Positions 17,480 through 26,915 of a stretch of DNA of 64,000 nucleotides are shown here, one piece after another. The notes beneath the pieces were generated by a model. The model did not search any database and was not told the origin of the DNA. It worked only from the letters and a program-made list of their open reading frames with translations. The translations under genes and the position numbers were made by a program. How positions within the stretch are numbered: position 1 is the first letter of the stretch; every line of letters begins with the position of its first letter. The stretch is from Thalassobaculum sp965228445 (GTDB lineage Bacteria > Pseudomonadota > Alphaproteobacteria > Thalassobaculales > Thalassobaculaceae): contig OZ245813.1 in NCBI GenBank assembly GCA_965228445.1, positions 1,984,001-2,048,000 of the forward strand, written 5' to 3'.

Positions 17480-19858
17480 TCAGCGCCGGTCGGCGCTGCG
17501 GGTATAGAGCACACCCATACTGTCCGAGAGGGTGAGCGGGCCGCCGATGAAATCCCCGCCGATCGGCGGTGTGCGCAGGGCGACGTTCCAGCCCTCGCCT
17601 TCCAGCCCCTTGATCGGCAGGGTCAGCGGATCGAAATCCTCCATGGCCCCGCCCTCCAGATGGGCGATGGCGAAGACCTGCTCGCCGTCCGGGCCGTGGC
17701 GCAGGGTGGCGAACAGCACGCGCCCGTCGACCGGCTCGCGGTACTGATAGACATCCTCCGGACGCAGGTTGTCGCGCAGCCAGGGTCGGGCGTGGCGGAA
17801 TGCCCGCAAACCCAGGTTGAACGCGGTCTGGCTCTCGCTCAGCGCCGCCTCGTAGCCCGACACGTTGCAGTAGTCGTGCATATCGTCCATCCACGCCCGG
17901 GCGATCTCCTTGAGGATCGGCACGGTGAACGGCGCCGGCCCGGCGAGCGGCGGGTCGACCTGGTTCAGCAGCGTGGCGATGACGTCCAGGTCGTAGCCGG
18001 TGACCTCGACCAGGGCCGGCAGGAACTCCATGAACCGGACCAGGCTCTCACGATCCTCGAAGCCCATCGCCTTCAGGCGCCGGAACGCCATCGGCACCGA
18101 GTAGGAGTAGTTGTCGACCTGCCATTTCAGCGAGATCGCCTCCTCCGACACCACCTTCACGCCGTACTGGTCGTCCTGGTTCCGGATGAACCCCCAGCTC
18201 GCCCGGGCCGAGGCGTTGAGGAAGTCCATCGGCACACCGGGAAAGACGCCGTAGGTGATCAGCGAGACGGCCGGATTGTCGTAGGCCTTGTCGAGAATCT
18301 CCATCCGCGTGTCGCCCAGGCGGGTGTTGACGTTGAGCTTGGGGTTGATCTGGGTGCCGCGGCGCAGGGTGTCGTGGTTGGCGCAGCCGGAGATCCAGTG
18401 CGAGCCACGCTCCATGATCTCGCGGATCCGCCACCACTTGGACAGCCAGAACGTATAGAGGAACGGCGTGTTGTGGGCGAAGGTCAGCGGCCCCCACTGG
18501 AACACGTCGTCGTCGCGCTGGGCGTCGATCACCGCCCGGTAGGTCGAGGAGAGCTCCCAGTCCTCCTGCGGCCAGGGGCGCCCGTCCTCGAACACGAACC
18601 AAGGCCGGTAGCGGCGGCCAGCCACCTCCTGCACCACGTCGGACATGGACTGCAGGTACTCGTCGTCGTGTTCGACCCGCTCGGTGTTGCTGTCCCAGAA
18701 GGTGAAGTCCTGGGCGCCGTCGACACGGATGCCGTCGGCCCCGAAATCGCCCTTGCGGCGCTGCATCTCCAGCAGCACGGCGCGGACGATGCCGTTGCGG
18801 TAGTTGATGTTCTGCCCGTACATGTTCGGGCCGGCGAAATAATGGTGGTTCAGCGCCCGCAGGCCCTGATTGTCGCTGTGGCCGAACACCACGTCGAACA
18901 CCAGCTTCTTCGGCCCGCCGGGGAAGTTGTGCAGCACGGCGGCCAGGTCGACCAGTTCGTCCGGCCGGCCGGTCTCCAGGATCGCCGGGTTCACCGCCCC
19001 CATCCCGGAAATGACGATGTCGTAGCCCCAGTTGGTCGTGTTCGGTCGGTGCAGCTCGACGGTGAGGCTCTCGTCATCGGGACTTTCGTCGGCCATCTCC
19101 TCCCAGAAGTCGGGGCCGGTCTCGAACACGGTGGTCGGCTCCACCGGCAGGAGCTGGACCGCGTCGTAGCCGAGGAAGATACGGTCCGCCGGCTCCACCG
19201 GCAGCTTCATCCGGACCCGTTCGGCCAGATGCTCGTAGCGCCGGGTCAGGCTGGCCAGGGTGCCGCCCGCGGTGGCGGTGGCCACGTGGATCTGCAGGAT
19301 GTTCACCGGCGGGCCGAGCTTCACCGGGTCGCCCTCCGGCAGGCTTTCGAAATAGGCCTTGTCTCCGCGGCCGGCCTGCATCGCCGCCAGGTCGTAGTAT
19401 TCCGCCGGCGCGAACACGCCGAAGGGCAGCGAGGCCGCCAGCGGGTCCAGGATGCGGTGCCAGCCCTCGTCGTCGCGCCAAGCCAGCGCGTAGAACGAGC
19501 CGACCTCGTCCCGCGTGCCCGCCCGCATGCCCTCCACCGCGGCGAAGCAGAACGCCTCGCAGCGGCCGATCGGCACGAGTTGGCGGCGCATGCGCAGGGT
19601 CTGGCGCGATACCGTGAGGTCGACCGGCTCCTCCGGTTCCAGCACCTCCAGGAAGATATCGCCGTCGGGAATGCGCCGGTCGAGCAGCTCCGGCGCCCAG
19701 AACCCAACCTCGCACAGACCGTCGCGCTTGTGCGCGCCGAGACCGCGGGCGATCTGAAGACCGGCGTCGAAATACGTGGCCGACGTGTCGAGTGCATTGC
19801 GACACCAGGTCACCAGTTCCCGTGTCCGTTCCTCGTTCTGAATGACCGCGGTCGTCAT
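17480..19858 (-). CDS. gghA: Glucosylglycerol hydrolase-like alpha-amylase-family enzyme
   Basis: A 792-residue protein with the landmarks of the alpha-amylase clan: a DGIRVDGAQDF motif near residue 395 (region II with the presumed nucleophile Asp), a possible acid/base Glu in FVFEDGRPW, and CANHDT (region IV). Length and sequence character match GghA, described in Synechocystis as hydrolysing the compatible solute glucosylglycerol to glucose and glycerol. The gene is divergent from gpsA, a HAD phosphatase and ggpS, so synthesis and breakdown of the solute are encoded back to back. ATG 19858 begins MTTAVIQNEE; aggaa lies upstream. Assignment rests on motif plus context. Confidence 0.75.
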   Translation of the reverse strand: MTTAVIQNEERTRELVTWCRNALDTSATYFDAGLQIARGLGAHKRDGLCEVGFWAPELLDRRIPDGDIFLEVLEPEEPVDLTVSRQTLRMRRQLVPIGRCEAFCFAAVEGMRAGTRDEVGSFYALAWRDDEGWHRILDPLAASLPFGVFAPAEYYDLAAMQAGRGDKAYFESLPEGDPVKLGPPVNILQIHVATATAGGTLASLTRRYEHLAERVRMKLPVEPADRIFLGYDAVQLLPVEPTTVFETGPDFWEEMADESPDDESLTVELHRPNTTNWGYDIVISGMGAVNPAILETGRPDELVDLAAVLHNFPGGPKKLVFDVVFGHSDNQGLRALNHHYFAGPNMYGQNINYRNGIVRAVLLEMQRRKGDFGADGIRVDGAQDFTFWDSNTERVEHDDEYLQSMSDVVQEVAGRRYRPWFVFEDGRPWPQEDWELSSTYRAVIDAQRDDDVFQWGPLTFAHNTPFLYTFWLSKWWRIREIMERGSHWISGCANHDTLRRGTQINPKLNVNTRLGDTRMEILDKAYDNPAVSLITYGVFPGVPMDFLNASARASWGFIRNQDDQYGVKVVSEEAISLKWQVDNYSYSVPMAFRRLKAMGFEDRESLVRFMEFLPALVEVTGYDLDVIATLLNQVDPPLAGPAPFTVPILKEIARAWMDDMHDYCNVSGYEAALSESQTAFNLGLRAFRHARPWLRDNLRPEDVYQYREPVDGRVLFATLRHGPDGEQVFAIAHLEGGAMEDFDPLTLPIKGLEGEGWNVALRTPPIGGDFIGGPLTLSDSMGVLYTRSADRR

Positions 19859-20063
19859 CGCGATTCCTTCCTCTTCAAAGTGGTAAGGATGCCCCGCTGG
19901 ACCCGCATAGTGCTAACCGGGACGGCGGCATCGGATCAACCCGGGCCGTGCTGCACCGCAGCAACGAGAGGCCCGAAGCCCAGGGTCAACCCTTGATCAT
20001 TCCGCGCCGGGGTGCATCTTAAAGAGGCCCCGTGCAATCTTTGGAGTTGCCCCCATCGCCAAC

Positions 20064-21185
20064 ATGAACGCGTTCCCCTCCGACATGAATGACGCCCGCG
20101 CGATGAAAAAATTCGCCGTGATTGGCGCCGGTGCCTGGGGCACCGCGCTCGCCATCACCGCCGCCCGCGCCGGCGCAGAAGTTACCCTTTGGGCCCGGGA
20201 CCCGGCCCTCTCCGCCGCCATCAACCGCGACCGCACCAACGCCCAGCTCCTGGCGGGATACGACATTCCCGATGCGGTGAGCGCGACCTCCGACATGGCC
20301 GAGGCCGTCGCCGGAGCCGACGCGATCCTGCTGGTGGTTCCGTCCCAGGCCATTCGCGATATCGGCGAACGCATCCACGCCGTCGCCCCGGCCGGCGTCC
20401 CGGTCGTTCTCGCCAGCAAGGGCGTGGAGAAGGAGTCCGGCAAGCTGATGACCACCGTGGTCGCCGAGGCCATGCCCGGCCGGCCGATCGCGGTCCTGTC
20501 CGGTCCCAGTTTCGCCTCCGAGGTCGCCGCCGGCCATCCGACGGCCGTCACCATCGCCTCGGCCGACGCGGCGGAGGATCCGCACAACGCGCTCGCCACC
20601 CGGCTGTCCCTGGCGCTCGCCACCCCGTCCTTCCGGCCGTACATCTCCGACGACCTGATCGGGGTGGAGGTTGGCGGCGCGGTCAAGAACGTGATCGCCA
20701 TCGCCTGCGGCATCGCCAGCGGTTCCGGCTTCGGCGCCAATACCTGGGCCGCGCTGATCACCCGCGGGCTGGACGAGATGAAGACCCTGGCCCAGGCGCT
20801 CGGCGGCCGGCGCGAGACCGTCACCGGCCTCTCCGGCATGGGCGACCTGGCGCTGACCTGCTCGTCGGAGCAGTCGCGCAACATGTCCTTCGGCAAGGCG
20901 CTGGGCGAACGCCAGCGCCAGGAGGATCTGCTGAACAACCGCCGCACCGTGGTGGAGGGCGTGGTCAACGCCGTCTCCGTCACGGATCTCGCCCGCAAGC
21001 TCGGGGTGGAGATGCCGATCTGCGAGGCCGTGCGATCCATCGTCGCCGACGGGGTGGAGATCTCCGAGGCGATCGGCCGCCTGATGGAACGCCCGCTCAA
21101 GGCCGAGCCGGCGGCGCTGAACATCCGGATCCCGCACGGGAACGAAGACGACGTCGAGGACTACGTATCGGAGATGCTGCCATGA
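20064..21185 (+). CDS. gpsA: NAD(P)-dependent glycerol-3-phosphate dehydrogenase
   Basis: A 373-residue GpsA-family enzyme that reduces dihydroxyacetone phosphate to sn-glycerol-3-phosphate. The Rossmann motif VIGAGAWGTALA follows residue 16, SGPSFASEVA and the catalytic region VGGAVKNVIAIA are intact, as is the C-terminal ANTWAALITRGLDEM segment. In-frame ATGs at 20064, 20085 and 20103 are all possible; the one at 20103 directly precedes the Rossmann fold, and none has a clear ribosome-binding site. The stop overlaps the phosphatase gene by 4 bases. Its place at the head of the GgpS operon suggests that it supplies glycerol-3-phosphate for glucosylglycerol, although it may also serve lipid synthesis. 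Confidence 0.9.
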   Translation: MNAFPSDMNDARAMKKFAVIGAGAWGTALAITAARAGAEVTLWARDPALSAAINRDRTNAQLLAGYDIPDAVSATSDMAEAVAGADAILLVVPSQAIRDIGERIHAVAPAGVPVVLASKGVEKESGKLMTTVVAEAMPGRPIAVLSGPSFASEVAAGHPTAVTIASADAAEDPHNALATRLSLALATPSFRPYISDDLIGVEVGGAVKNVIAIACGIASGSGFGANTWAALITRGLDEMKTLAQALGGRRETVTGLSGMGDLALTCSSEQSRNMSFGKALGERQRQEDLLNNRRTVVEGVVNAVSVTDLARKLGVEMPICEAVRSIVADGVEISEAIGRLMERPLKAEPAALNIRIPHGNEDDVEDYVSEMLP

Positions 21186-21937
21186 CCCGCACCGACCCCA
21201 GCAAGGCGGATGTCGTCCTGGCGACCGACCTGGACGGTACCTTTCTCGGCGGCACCGACGAGGAGCGCAGCGCGCTGTATTCCGCGATCGACGCGAACCG
21301 CGACCGGGTGTCCCTGGTCTTCGTCACCGGCCGCGACATCCCCTTCATCCGCGAGCTGACCGGCGACGGCTGGGTGCCGAAGCCGGATTTCGTGATCGGC
21401 GACGTGGGCACCACCATCGTCCAGGGGACCCAGTTCGAGACCGTGCCGGAGCTGGAGGCGGATATCGCCCGGCGCTGGGGCGATGCCGGCGACCGGGTGC
21501 GTGAGATGCTGGCCGATGTGGAGTGGCTGGAGCTTCAGCCCACGCCGTTCCGCTATCGGGTGAGCTACTACTACGACCCCGCCCGCTACGACCCGGCGGT
21601 GGCCGAGCGGATCGAGGCGGCGGGATTCGACTGCCTGACTTCGGCCAGCACCTATCTCGACGTGCTGCCCAGGGGGGTCAGCAAGGGGCCGACGCTGCTG
21701 CGGCTGGTCGATCACCTGAAGATCGACCCGAACCGTGTGCTGGTCGCCGGCGACACCATGAACGACCTGTCGCTGTTCGAGACAGGCCTGCGGGGCGTGG
21801 CGGTCGCCAACAGCGAACCGGACCTCGTCTCGCGCGTTAGGTCCCTGGAGAACACCACCATCAGCCGGGGCGACGGTGCCGCCGGTATCCATGAGGTGAT
21901 TCAAACACTGACAAGCCTGCGGGGGGCAGCGGCATGA
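21182..21937 (+). CDS. HAD-family phosphatase, probable glucosylglycerol-phosphate phosphatase
   Basis: A 251-residue HAD hydrolase of the IIB/sucrose-phosphatase-like type. Motif I is DLDGTFLGG near residue 14, motif II is VFVTGRD, and the last motif is GDTMNDLSLF with the two acidic metal ligands. Both ends overlap neighbours by 4 bases (ATGA with gpsA and with ggpS), so translation is probably coupled. In this position it most likely removes phosphate from 2-O-glucosylglycerol phosphate made by GgpS. Some proteobacteria fuse this activity to GgpS; here it is separate. It is not obviously related to cyanobacterial GgpP, so the role is inferred from context. Confidence 0.75.
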   Translation: MTRTDPSKADVVLATDLDGTFLGGTDEERSALYSAIDANRDRVSLVFVTGRDIPFIRELTGDGWVPKPDFVIGDVGTTIVQGTQFETVPELEADIARRWGDAGDRVREMLADVEWLELQPTPFRYRVSYYYDPARYDPAVAERIEAAGFDCLTSASTYLDVLPRGVSKGPTLLRLVDHLKIDPNRVLVAGDTMNDLSLFETGLRGVAVANSEPDLVSRVRSLENTTISRGDGAAGIHEVIQTLTSLRGAAA

Positions 21938-23460
21938 AATCCGATCTGGTCATCGTCTACCATCGCCAGCCTTACGAGGAAGTCGAGGTCGACGGGAAGA
22001 TCGAACTGCGGGCCAACAAGAGCCCGAACGGGATCGTGCCGACCCTCAAGAGCTTCTTCGGCGAAGTCTCCCACGGCGCCTGGATCGCGTGGAAGCTGCG
22101 CGAATACGGCGAGATGCCCGACTGGGAGCGGGTGGTCACCATCAGCGACGATTTTGGGGACTACACCGTCTCGCGCCTGGCGCTGACCGAGGACCAGGTG
22201 AACAGCTTCTACGCCGTCACCTCCAAGGAGGCGCTCTGGCCGATCCTGCATTCCTTCGTCGATGCCTACGACTACGGACCGGTGGATTGGCCGACCTTCC
22301 AAGAGGTGAACTTCCTGTTCGCCCAGGCCGCCGCCGAGCAGGCCGCCGACGACGCCATCATCTGGATCCACGACTACAATCTCTGGCTCGTGCCGGTCTA
22401 TCTGCGACAGATGAAGCCGAACGCCCGGATCTCGTTCTTCCACCACACGCCGTTCCCCTCGCCGGACGTGTTCAACGTCCTGCCCTGGCGCAACGAGATC
22501 ATGGACAGCCTGCTGCACTGCGACCAGGTCGGCTTCCACATCCCGCGCTACGCGGTGAACTTCGCCAACGCCGCCCGCACCCTGTTCGATGTCACCATCG
22601 AGGAGGAGATCGAGGTCGAGGACGGCATGTCGCCCCGCGGCATGGCGCTGTCGGAGCCCACGATCATCACCCGGCTGAAGAACCGCGACCAGATCGTCAA
22701 CATCGACGCCTTCCCGGTCGGCACCAACGTCAACTACATCGAGGAGGTGGCCCGCTCGGACGCCACCGAGGCGAAGCTCCAGGAGATCAAGGAGGAGCTC
22801 GGCGGCAAGCGGCTCATCGTCTCCGTCGCCCGCACCGACTACACCAAGGGCACCAAGGAGATGCTGGAGTCCTTCGAGCGCCTGCTGGAGCGCCGCGAGG
22901 ACCTGCACGGCGAGATCCGGCTGATGTGCGTCTCCGTCCTGGCGAACCAGAACATGGCGGTCTATCGCCGGGTGCAGGAGGAGATCGAGGGGCTGGTCGG
23001 CCGCATCAATGGACGCTTCGGCACCTTCGAGTGGACGCCGATCATGCTGTTCACCGGCGCGGTGCCGCTGGAGGAGCTGATCGCCTATTTCCGCGCGGCC
23101 GACGTCTGCTGGCTCACGCCGCTGCGCGACGGTCTGAACCTGGTCTGCAAGGAATACTGCGCCGCCCGGATCGACGAACAGGGTTGCCTGGTGATCTCCG
23201 AGTTCATGGGGGCCGCCGTGCAGCTTCCCTACGCGGTGATGACCAACCCCTATTCCGAGCGGTTCATGGACGCCGCGATCGAACAGGCGCTGGAGATGAA
23301 GCCGGAGGAGCAGCGTGCCCGCATGCAGATGATGCGGCGCAATGTGAGCCACTACGACATCGTGCAGTGGTCGCAGCACACCATGCAGCGCTTCGAGGAA
23401 TTGGCCGAAAGCCGCGCCGGTCGGCCGGTCAGCCACAAGAAGCCCGCCGCCGCCGAATGA
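21934..23460 (+). CDS. ggpS: Glucosylglycerol-phosphate synthase (GT20 family)
   Basis: A 508-residue GT20 enzyme, related to trehalose-6-phosphate synthase but closer to cyanobacterial GgpS. Shared landmarks include the N-terminal VIVYHRQPYEEV, SPNGIVPTLKSFF, WIHDYNLWLVP, FFHHTPFPSPDVFN, the sugar-nucleotide-site VARTDYTKGTKE and TPLRDGLNLVCKEY. It would join ADP-glucose and glycerol-3-phosphate to give 2-O-(alpha-D-glucosyl)glycerol 3-phosphate, the precursor of the osmolyte glucosylglycerol. It is the last gene of an operon after gpsA and a HAD phosphatase. The C-terminal 25 residues are low complexity. No separate trehalose genes are seen here. Confidence 0.87.
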   Translation: MKSDLVIVYHRQPYEEVEVDGKIELRANKSPNGIVPTLKSFFGEVSHGAWIAWKLREYGEMPDWERVVTISDDFGDYTVSRLALTEDQVNSFYAVTSKEALWPILHSFVDAYDYGPVDWPTFQEVNFLFAQAAAEQAADDAIIWIHDYNLWLVPVYLRQMKPNARISFFHHTPFPSPDVFNVLPWRNEIMDSLLHCDQVGFHIPRYAVNFANAARTLFDVTIEEEIEVEDGMSPRGMALSEPTIITRLKNRDQIVNIDAFPVGTNVNYIEEVARSDATEAKLQEIKEELGGKRLIVSVARTDYTKGTKEMLESFERLLERREDLHGEIRLMCVSVLANQNMAVYRRVQEEIEGLVGRINGRFGTFEWTPIMLFTGAVPLEELIAYFRAADVCWLTPLRDGLNLVCKEYCAARIDEQGCLVISEFMGAAVQLPYAVMTNPYSERFMDAAIEQALEMKPEEQRARMQMMRRNVSHYDIVQWSQHTMQRFEELAESRAGRPVSHKKPAAAE

Positions 23461-23482
23461 CGCCCGCCAAGCCGTAACCGAC

Positions 23483-23502
23483 GCCCCCGACCCCGTCGGG
23501 GG
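23483..23502. terminator. Possible hairpin between convergent ggpS and thiD
   Basis: A GC-rich inverted repeat (gcccccgac, 3-base loop, gtcgggggc-type arm) lies between the ends of two convergent genes. A short tttt follows on the plus side only after about 15 bases, so intrinsic termination is plausible but weak. Confidence 0.35.
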
Positions 23503-23509
23503 CCGGCCG

Positions 23510-24322
23510 TCAGGCGTTTTCCTTGACCGTATGGACGTGGTTCAGCGGGCCGTGCCCGGTGCCGTAGCCCGGCGCCGTGGCGATCGCGGTGGTCACGAAC
23601 TTGCGCGCCCGCTCCACCGCCTTCTCGACCGACAGGCCCTGGGCCATGCCGGTGGCGATCGCGGAGGCCAGGGTGCAGCCTGTGCCGTGGGTGCTGGTGC
23701 CGGCGATCCGCGGGCTCTTGAACTCGATGATGCCGTCCTCGGTGGCCAGGAGGTCGACCACCGTGTCGGAGGACAGGTGCCCGCCCTTCAGCAACACGGC
23801 CGGCGGCCCCAGCGACAGTAGCATCTCGGCGGCGTGGTGCATGTGGTCCACGTCCTTGATGGTCATGCCGGTCAGCAGTTCGGCCTCCGGCAGGTTCGGC
23901 GTCAGCAGATGCGCGCGCAGGATCAGCCGGGCCTTCAGCACCTGCATGGCGTCCGGATCCAGCAGGGCGTGACCGCCCTTGGCGACCATCACCGGATCGA
24001 CCACCAGCGGGATGTGCATGGCCTTCTCTTCGATGACATCGACGATGGTGTCGATCACCGGCCCGGAATGCAGCATCCCGGTCTTGATCACATCGGCGCC
24101 GAGGTCGTCGAACAGCAGGTCGAGCTGCTGGCGCAGGAACGGGATCGGCACCGGATGGACGCCGAACACGCCCTTGGTGTTCTGCGCGGTCAGCGCGGTG
24201 ATCGCCGTCATGGCGTAGCCGCCCAGCGCGGTCACCGCCTTGATATCCGCCTGGATTCCCGCCCCACCGCCGGAATCGGACCCGGCGGCGATCAGAACAC
24301 GCCCTTTGATCGACCTTGGCAT
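23510..24322 (-). CDS. thiD: Hydroxymethylpyrimidine/phosphomethylpyrimidine kinase
   Basis: A 270-residue ribokinase-superfamily enzyme of thiamine synthesis that phosphorylates hydroxymethylpyrimidine twice. It shows the N-terminal GSDSGGGAGIQADIKA, the internal VVDPVMVAKGG and the C-terminal anion-hole/catalytic STHGTGCTLASAIATG motif. It starts 8 bases after glmM at the end of a long minus-strand gene series. No TPP riboswitch sequence is visible upstream. A ThiE-like gene exists at 46381 but is not linked. Confidence 0.93.
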   Translation of the reverse strand: MPRSIKGRVLIAAGSDSGGGAGIQADIKAVTALGGYAMTAITALTAQNTKGVFGVHPVPIPFLRQQLDLLFDDLGADVIKTGMLHSGPVIDTIVDVIEEKAMHIPLVVDPVMVAKGGHALLDPDAMQVLKARLILRAHLLTPNLPEAELLTGMTIKDVDHMHHAAEMLLSLGPPAVLLKGGHLSSDTVVDLLATEDGIIEFKSPRIAGTSTHGTGCTLASAIATGMAQGLSVEKAVERARKFVTTAIATAPGYGTGHGPLNHVHTVKENA

Positions 24323-24330
24323 GACCGCTC

Positions 24331-25692
24331 CTACTCCGCCGCTTCGGTTCCAGTTTTCTCGATGGCGTCCACGACCCGATCGACCGCGGCCGCCACTTCA
24401 CCCTCGTCATCGCCCTGGGCCATGACCCGGATCAGCGGCTCGGTGCCCGACTTGCGGATCACCAGCCGACCGGCATCGCCCAGCTTCTTCTTGCTCGCCT
24501 CGATCGCCGCCTTCACCGGATCGGTGGCCAGGGGATCGCCGCCGGCGAAGCGGATGTTGCGCAGGATCTGCGGCATCGGCTCGAACACCCGGGCGACCTG
24601 GGACAGCGGTCTGTCCGCCCGCTTCATCGCCGCCAGCACCTGCAGCGCCGCCGCGAGGCCGTCGCCGGTGGTGCCGTGGTCGGCCAGGATCATGTGCCCG
24701 GACTGCTCGCCTCCGACGTTGTAGCCGCCCTCGCGCATCGCCTCGAGCACGTAGCGGTCGCCGACCTTGGCCCGCACCAGGTCGAGGCCGATGCCGTTGA
24801 GGTAGCGCTCCAGACCGAGATTGGACATCACCGTGGCGACCACGCCGCCGCCGCTAAGCCGGTCGTCGGCCTGCCAGGAGCCGCCGATCAGTCCGAGGAT
24901 CTGGTCGCCGTCCAGTTTATGACCGGTCTCGTCGGCCAGGATCAGCCGGTCGGCGTCGCCGTCCAGGGCGATGCCCACGTCGGCGCCCTCGGCCTCGACC
25001 CGGGCCATCATGGCTTCCGGTGCGGTCGCCCCGCAGCCCTCGTTGATGTTGAACCCGTCCGGCGACACGCCCATCGGGATGACCTCGGCGCCGAGTTCGA
25101 ACAGCACCCGGGGCGCGGCCTTGTAGGCGGCCCCGTTGGCGCAGTCGACCACCACCTTCACCCCGTCGAGCCGCAGGTCGCGCGGGAAGGCGGACTTAAC
25201 CACCTCGATGTAGCGCCCCTGCTCGTCCTCCAGCCGGCGCGCCCGGCCGAGCGCGTCGGACGAGGCGAGCGGCAGGGTCTGCCAGCGCTCGACCATCTCC
25301 TCGATCTCGGCCTCGACCGCGTCGGAGAGCTTGTAGCCGTCCGGGCCGAAGAGCTTGATGCCATTGTCGTAATACGGATTGTGCGAGGCCGAGATCATGA
25401 CGCCGAGATCCGCCCGCATGGACTGGACCAGCATGGCCACCGCCGGGGTCGGCATCGGACCGACCAGGACCACGTCCATGCCGATCGAGGTGAAGCCCGC
25501 GACCATCGCCGGCTCGATCATATAGCCCGACAGCCGGGTATCCTTGCCTATCAGCACGAGGTTGCGCCGGCCATGGTCGGAGCGGAACCGGGCGCCGGCG
25601 GCCATCGCCACCGCCATGGCGGTCGCCGGGGTCATCGGCTCGGCATTGGCGCGGCCGCGGATACCGTCAGTTCCGAAAAGGGTTCGAGCCAT
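24331..25692 (-). CDS. glmM: Phosphoglucosamine mutase
   Basis: A 453-residue alpha-D-phosphohexomutase that converts glucosamine-6-phosphate to glucosamine-1-phosphate for peptidoglycan and lipopolysaccharide precursors. The N-terminus LFGTDGIRGRAN, the phosphoserine loop SASHNPYYDNG (active Ser103), the magnesium loop DGDADR and the sugar-binding GGEQSGH and RKSGTEP motifs are all present. It is full length for GlmM. It lies between folP and thiD on the same strand; ftsH-folP-glmM is a common order in proteobacteria. Confidence 0.96.
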   Translation of the reverse strand: MARTLFGTDGIRGRANAEPMTPATAMAVAMAAGARFRSDHGRRNLVLIGKDTRLSGYMIEPAMVAGFTSIGMDVVLVGPMPTPAVAMLVQSMRADLGVMISASHNPYYDNGIKLFGPDGYKLSDAVEAEIEEMVERWQTLPLASSDALGRARRLEDEQGRYIEVVKSAFPRDLRLDGVKVVVDCANGAAYKAAPRVLFELGAEVIPMGVSPDGFNINEGCGATAPEAMMARVEAEGADVGIALDGDADRLILADETGHKLDGDQILGLIGGSWQADDRLSGGGVVATVMSNLGLERYLNGIGLDLVRAKVGDRYVLEAMREGGYNVGGEQSGHMILADHGTTGDGLAAALQVLAAMKRADRPLSQVARVFEPMPQILRNIRFAGGDPLATDPVKAAIEASKKKLGDAGRLVIRKSGTEPLIRVMAQGDDEGEVAAAVDRVVDAIEKTGTEAAE

Positions 25693-25766
25693 GGCTGTTC
25701 CGCTTCTTTCGATCGTTTCGAATTTTATAGCGCATTGTATCTTTAAAGGTGATTAACGCGCCGGGC

Positions 25767-26870
25767 TCACAAAGCCCGGAGGATGGACCGGCGCAGCGCG
25801 AAGGCCTGTGCCGTTTCCCACACATCGTGCACCCGGATCGTCTGCGCCCCCTGGTCGTAGGCCGCCAGTGCCAGGGCGAGCGACCCCGGCAGGCGGGCAT
25901 CCGCCGGTTCGCCGCGCGACAGGACGGCGATGGAACTCTTGCGCGATGCGCCGAATAGGACCGGCCTCCCCATCCCGTGCAGCAGGGTCAGCCAGGCGGT
26001 GACCTCGATGTTGTGCGCGGCGGTCTTGGCGAATCCGAACCCCGGGTCGACGACCAGACGCTCCCGCGCGATGCCTGCCGCCTCGGCCGCCGCCAGACGC
26101 GCGGCGAGCTCGTCGAAAACCTCCAGCGGTGCACAGTCGTAACGCGGGTCGGCCTGCATCGTTCCCGGCTCGCCGCGCATATGCATCAGAATGACCGGGC
26201 AGTCGTGGCCGGCGAGCAGGCCGGGCGCCTCCGGATCGTGGCCCAGAGCCGACACGTCGTTGACGATCGCCGCCCCCGCCTCCAGGGCCGACTTCATCAC
26301 CGGCGCCTTGCGGGTATCGACAGAGACCCGATGCCCCTCCCCGGCCAGCACCTCGATCACCGGCACCACCCGGTCGATCTCCTGCTGCACGGAAACCTCG
26401 GCGGCCCCCGGACGGGTCGACTCGCCGCCGATGTCGAGAATGTCCGCTCCCTGTTCCGCCAGCCGCCGTGCCTGGGCGATGGCCCCTTCGCGCGAGGCGA
26501 ACTGGCCGCCGTCGGAGAAGCTGTCCGGCGTGACGTTGACGATGCCCATGATCGCCGGGCCGTCCGTGCCCCAGGCCGGGTCGCGGGCGGCCGTCAGCCG
26601 GTGGAGCAGGCCCGGCGGCAGGCCTGCCGGGTCGAGGTCGCTCACGGCGACCGTCTGCAACCGCACCGCTTCAGCTTCCCGTCGGATCAGTTCCAGCGAC
26701 CGGAAGGCGAAAGGTCCACCGGCCAGGGGCAGCGCGTCCCCGACGGCGACCGCCGCCTCGGCGGCGGGCCCGTGGACCAGATCCGTGGGGCGGGCATAGC
26801 CGGGCTGGGACAGGGCAGATACGGCAAGCCCGCGCCGGGGCGCGGGCTCACGAAGGATGGGTAGTGTCAT
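25767..26870 (-). CDS. folP: Dihydropteroate synthase
   Basis: A 367-residue enzyme that joins p-aminobenzoate to the pterin pyrophosphate in folate synthesis. The TIM-barrel signatures IMGIVNVTPDSFSDGG (about residue 107), DIGGESTRPGA, ALGHDPEAPGL-linked NDVSA and the phosphate-binding GASRKS are present. About 100 residues precede the catalytic barrel; this N-terminal extension is longer than in E. coli FolP and may have a structural role. It sits between ftsH and glmM. Confidence 0.94.
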   Translation of the reverse strand: MTLPILREPAPRRGLAVSALSQPGYARPTDLVHGPAAEAAVAVGDALPLAGGPFAFRSLELIRREAEAVRLQTVAVSDLDPAGLPPGLLHRLTAARDPAWGTDGPAIMGIVNVTPDSFSDGGQFASREGAIAQARRLAEQGADILDIGGESTRPGAAEVSVQQEIDRVVPVIEVLAGEGHRVSVDTRKAPVMKSALEAGAAIVNDVSALGHDPEAPGLLAGHDCPVILMHMRGEPGTMQADPRYDCAPLEVFDELAARLAAAEAAGIARERLVVDPGFGFAKTAAHNIEVTAWLTLLHGMGRPVLFGASRKSSIAVLSRGEPADARLPGSLALALAAYDQGAQTIRVHDVWETAQAFALRRSILRAL

Positions 26871-26915
26871 GGGAGAGACCCTCTCCGGTGGGAAGGCACC
26901 CGAACCGGGCAGAGG

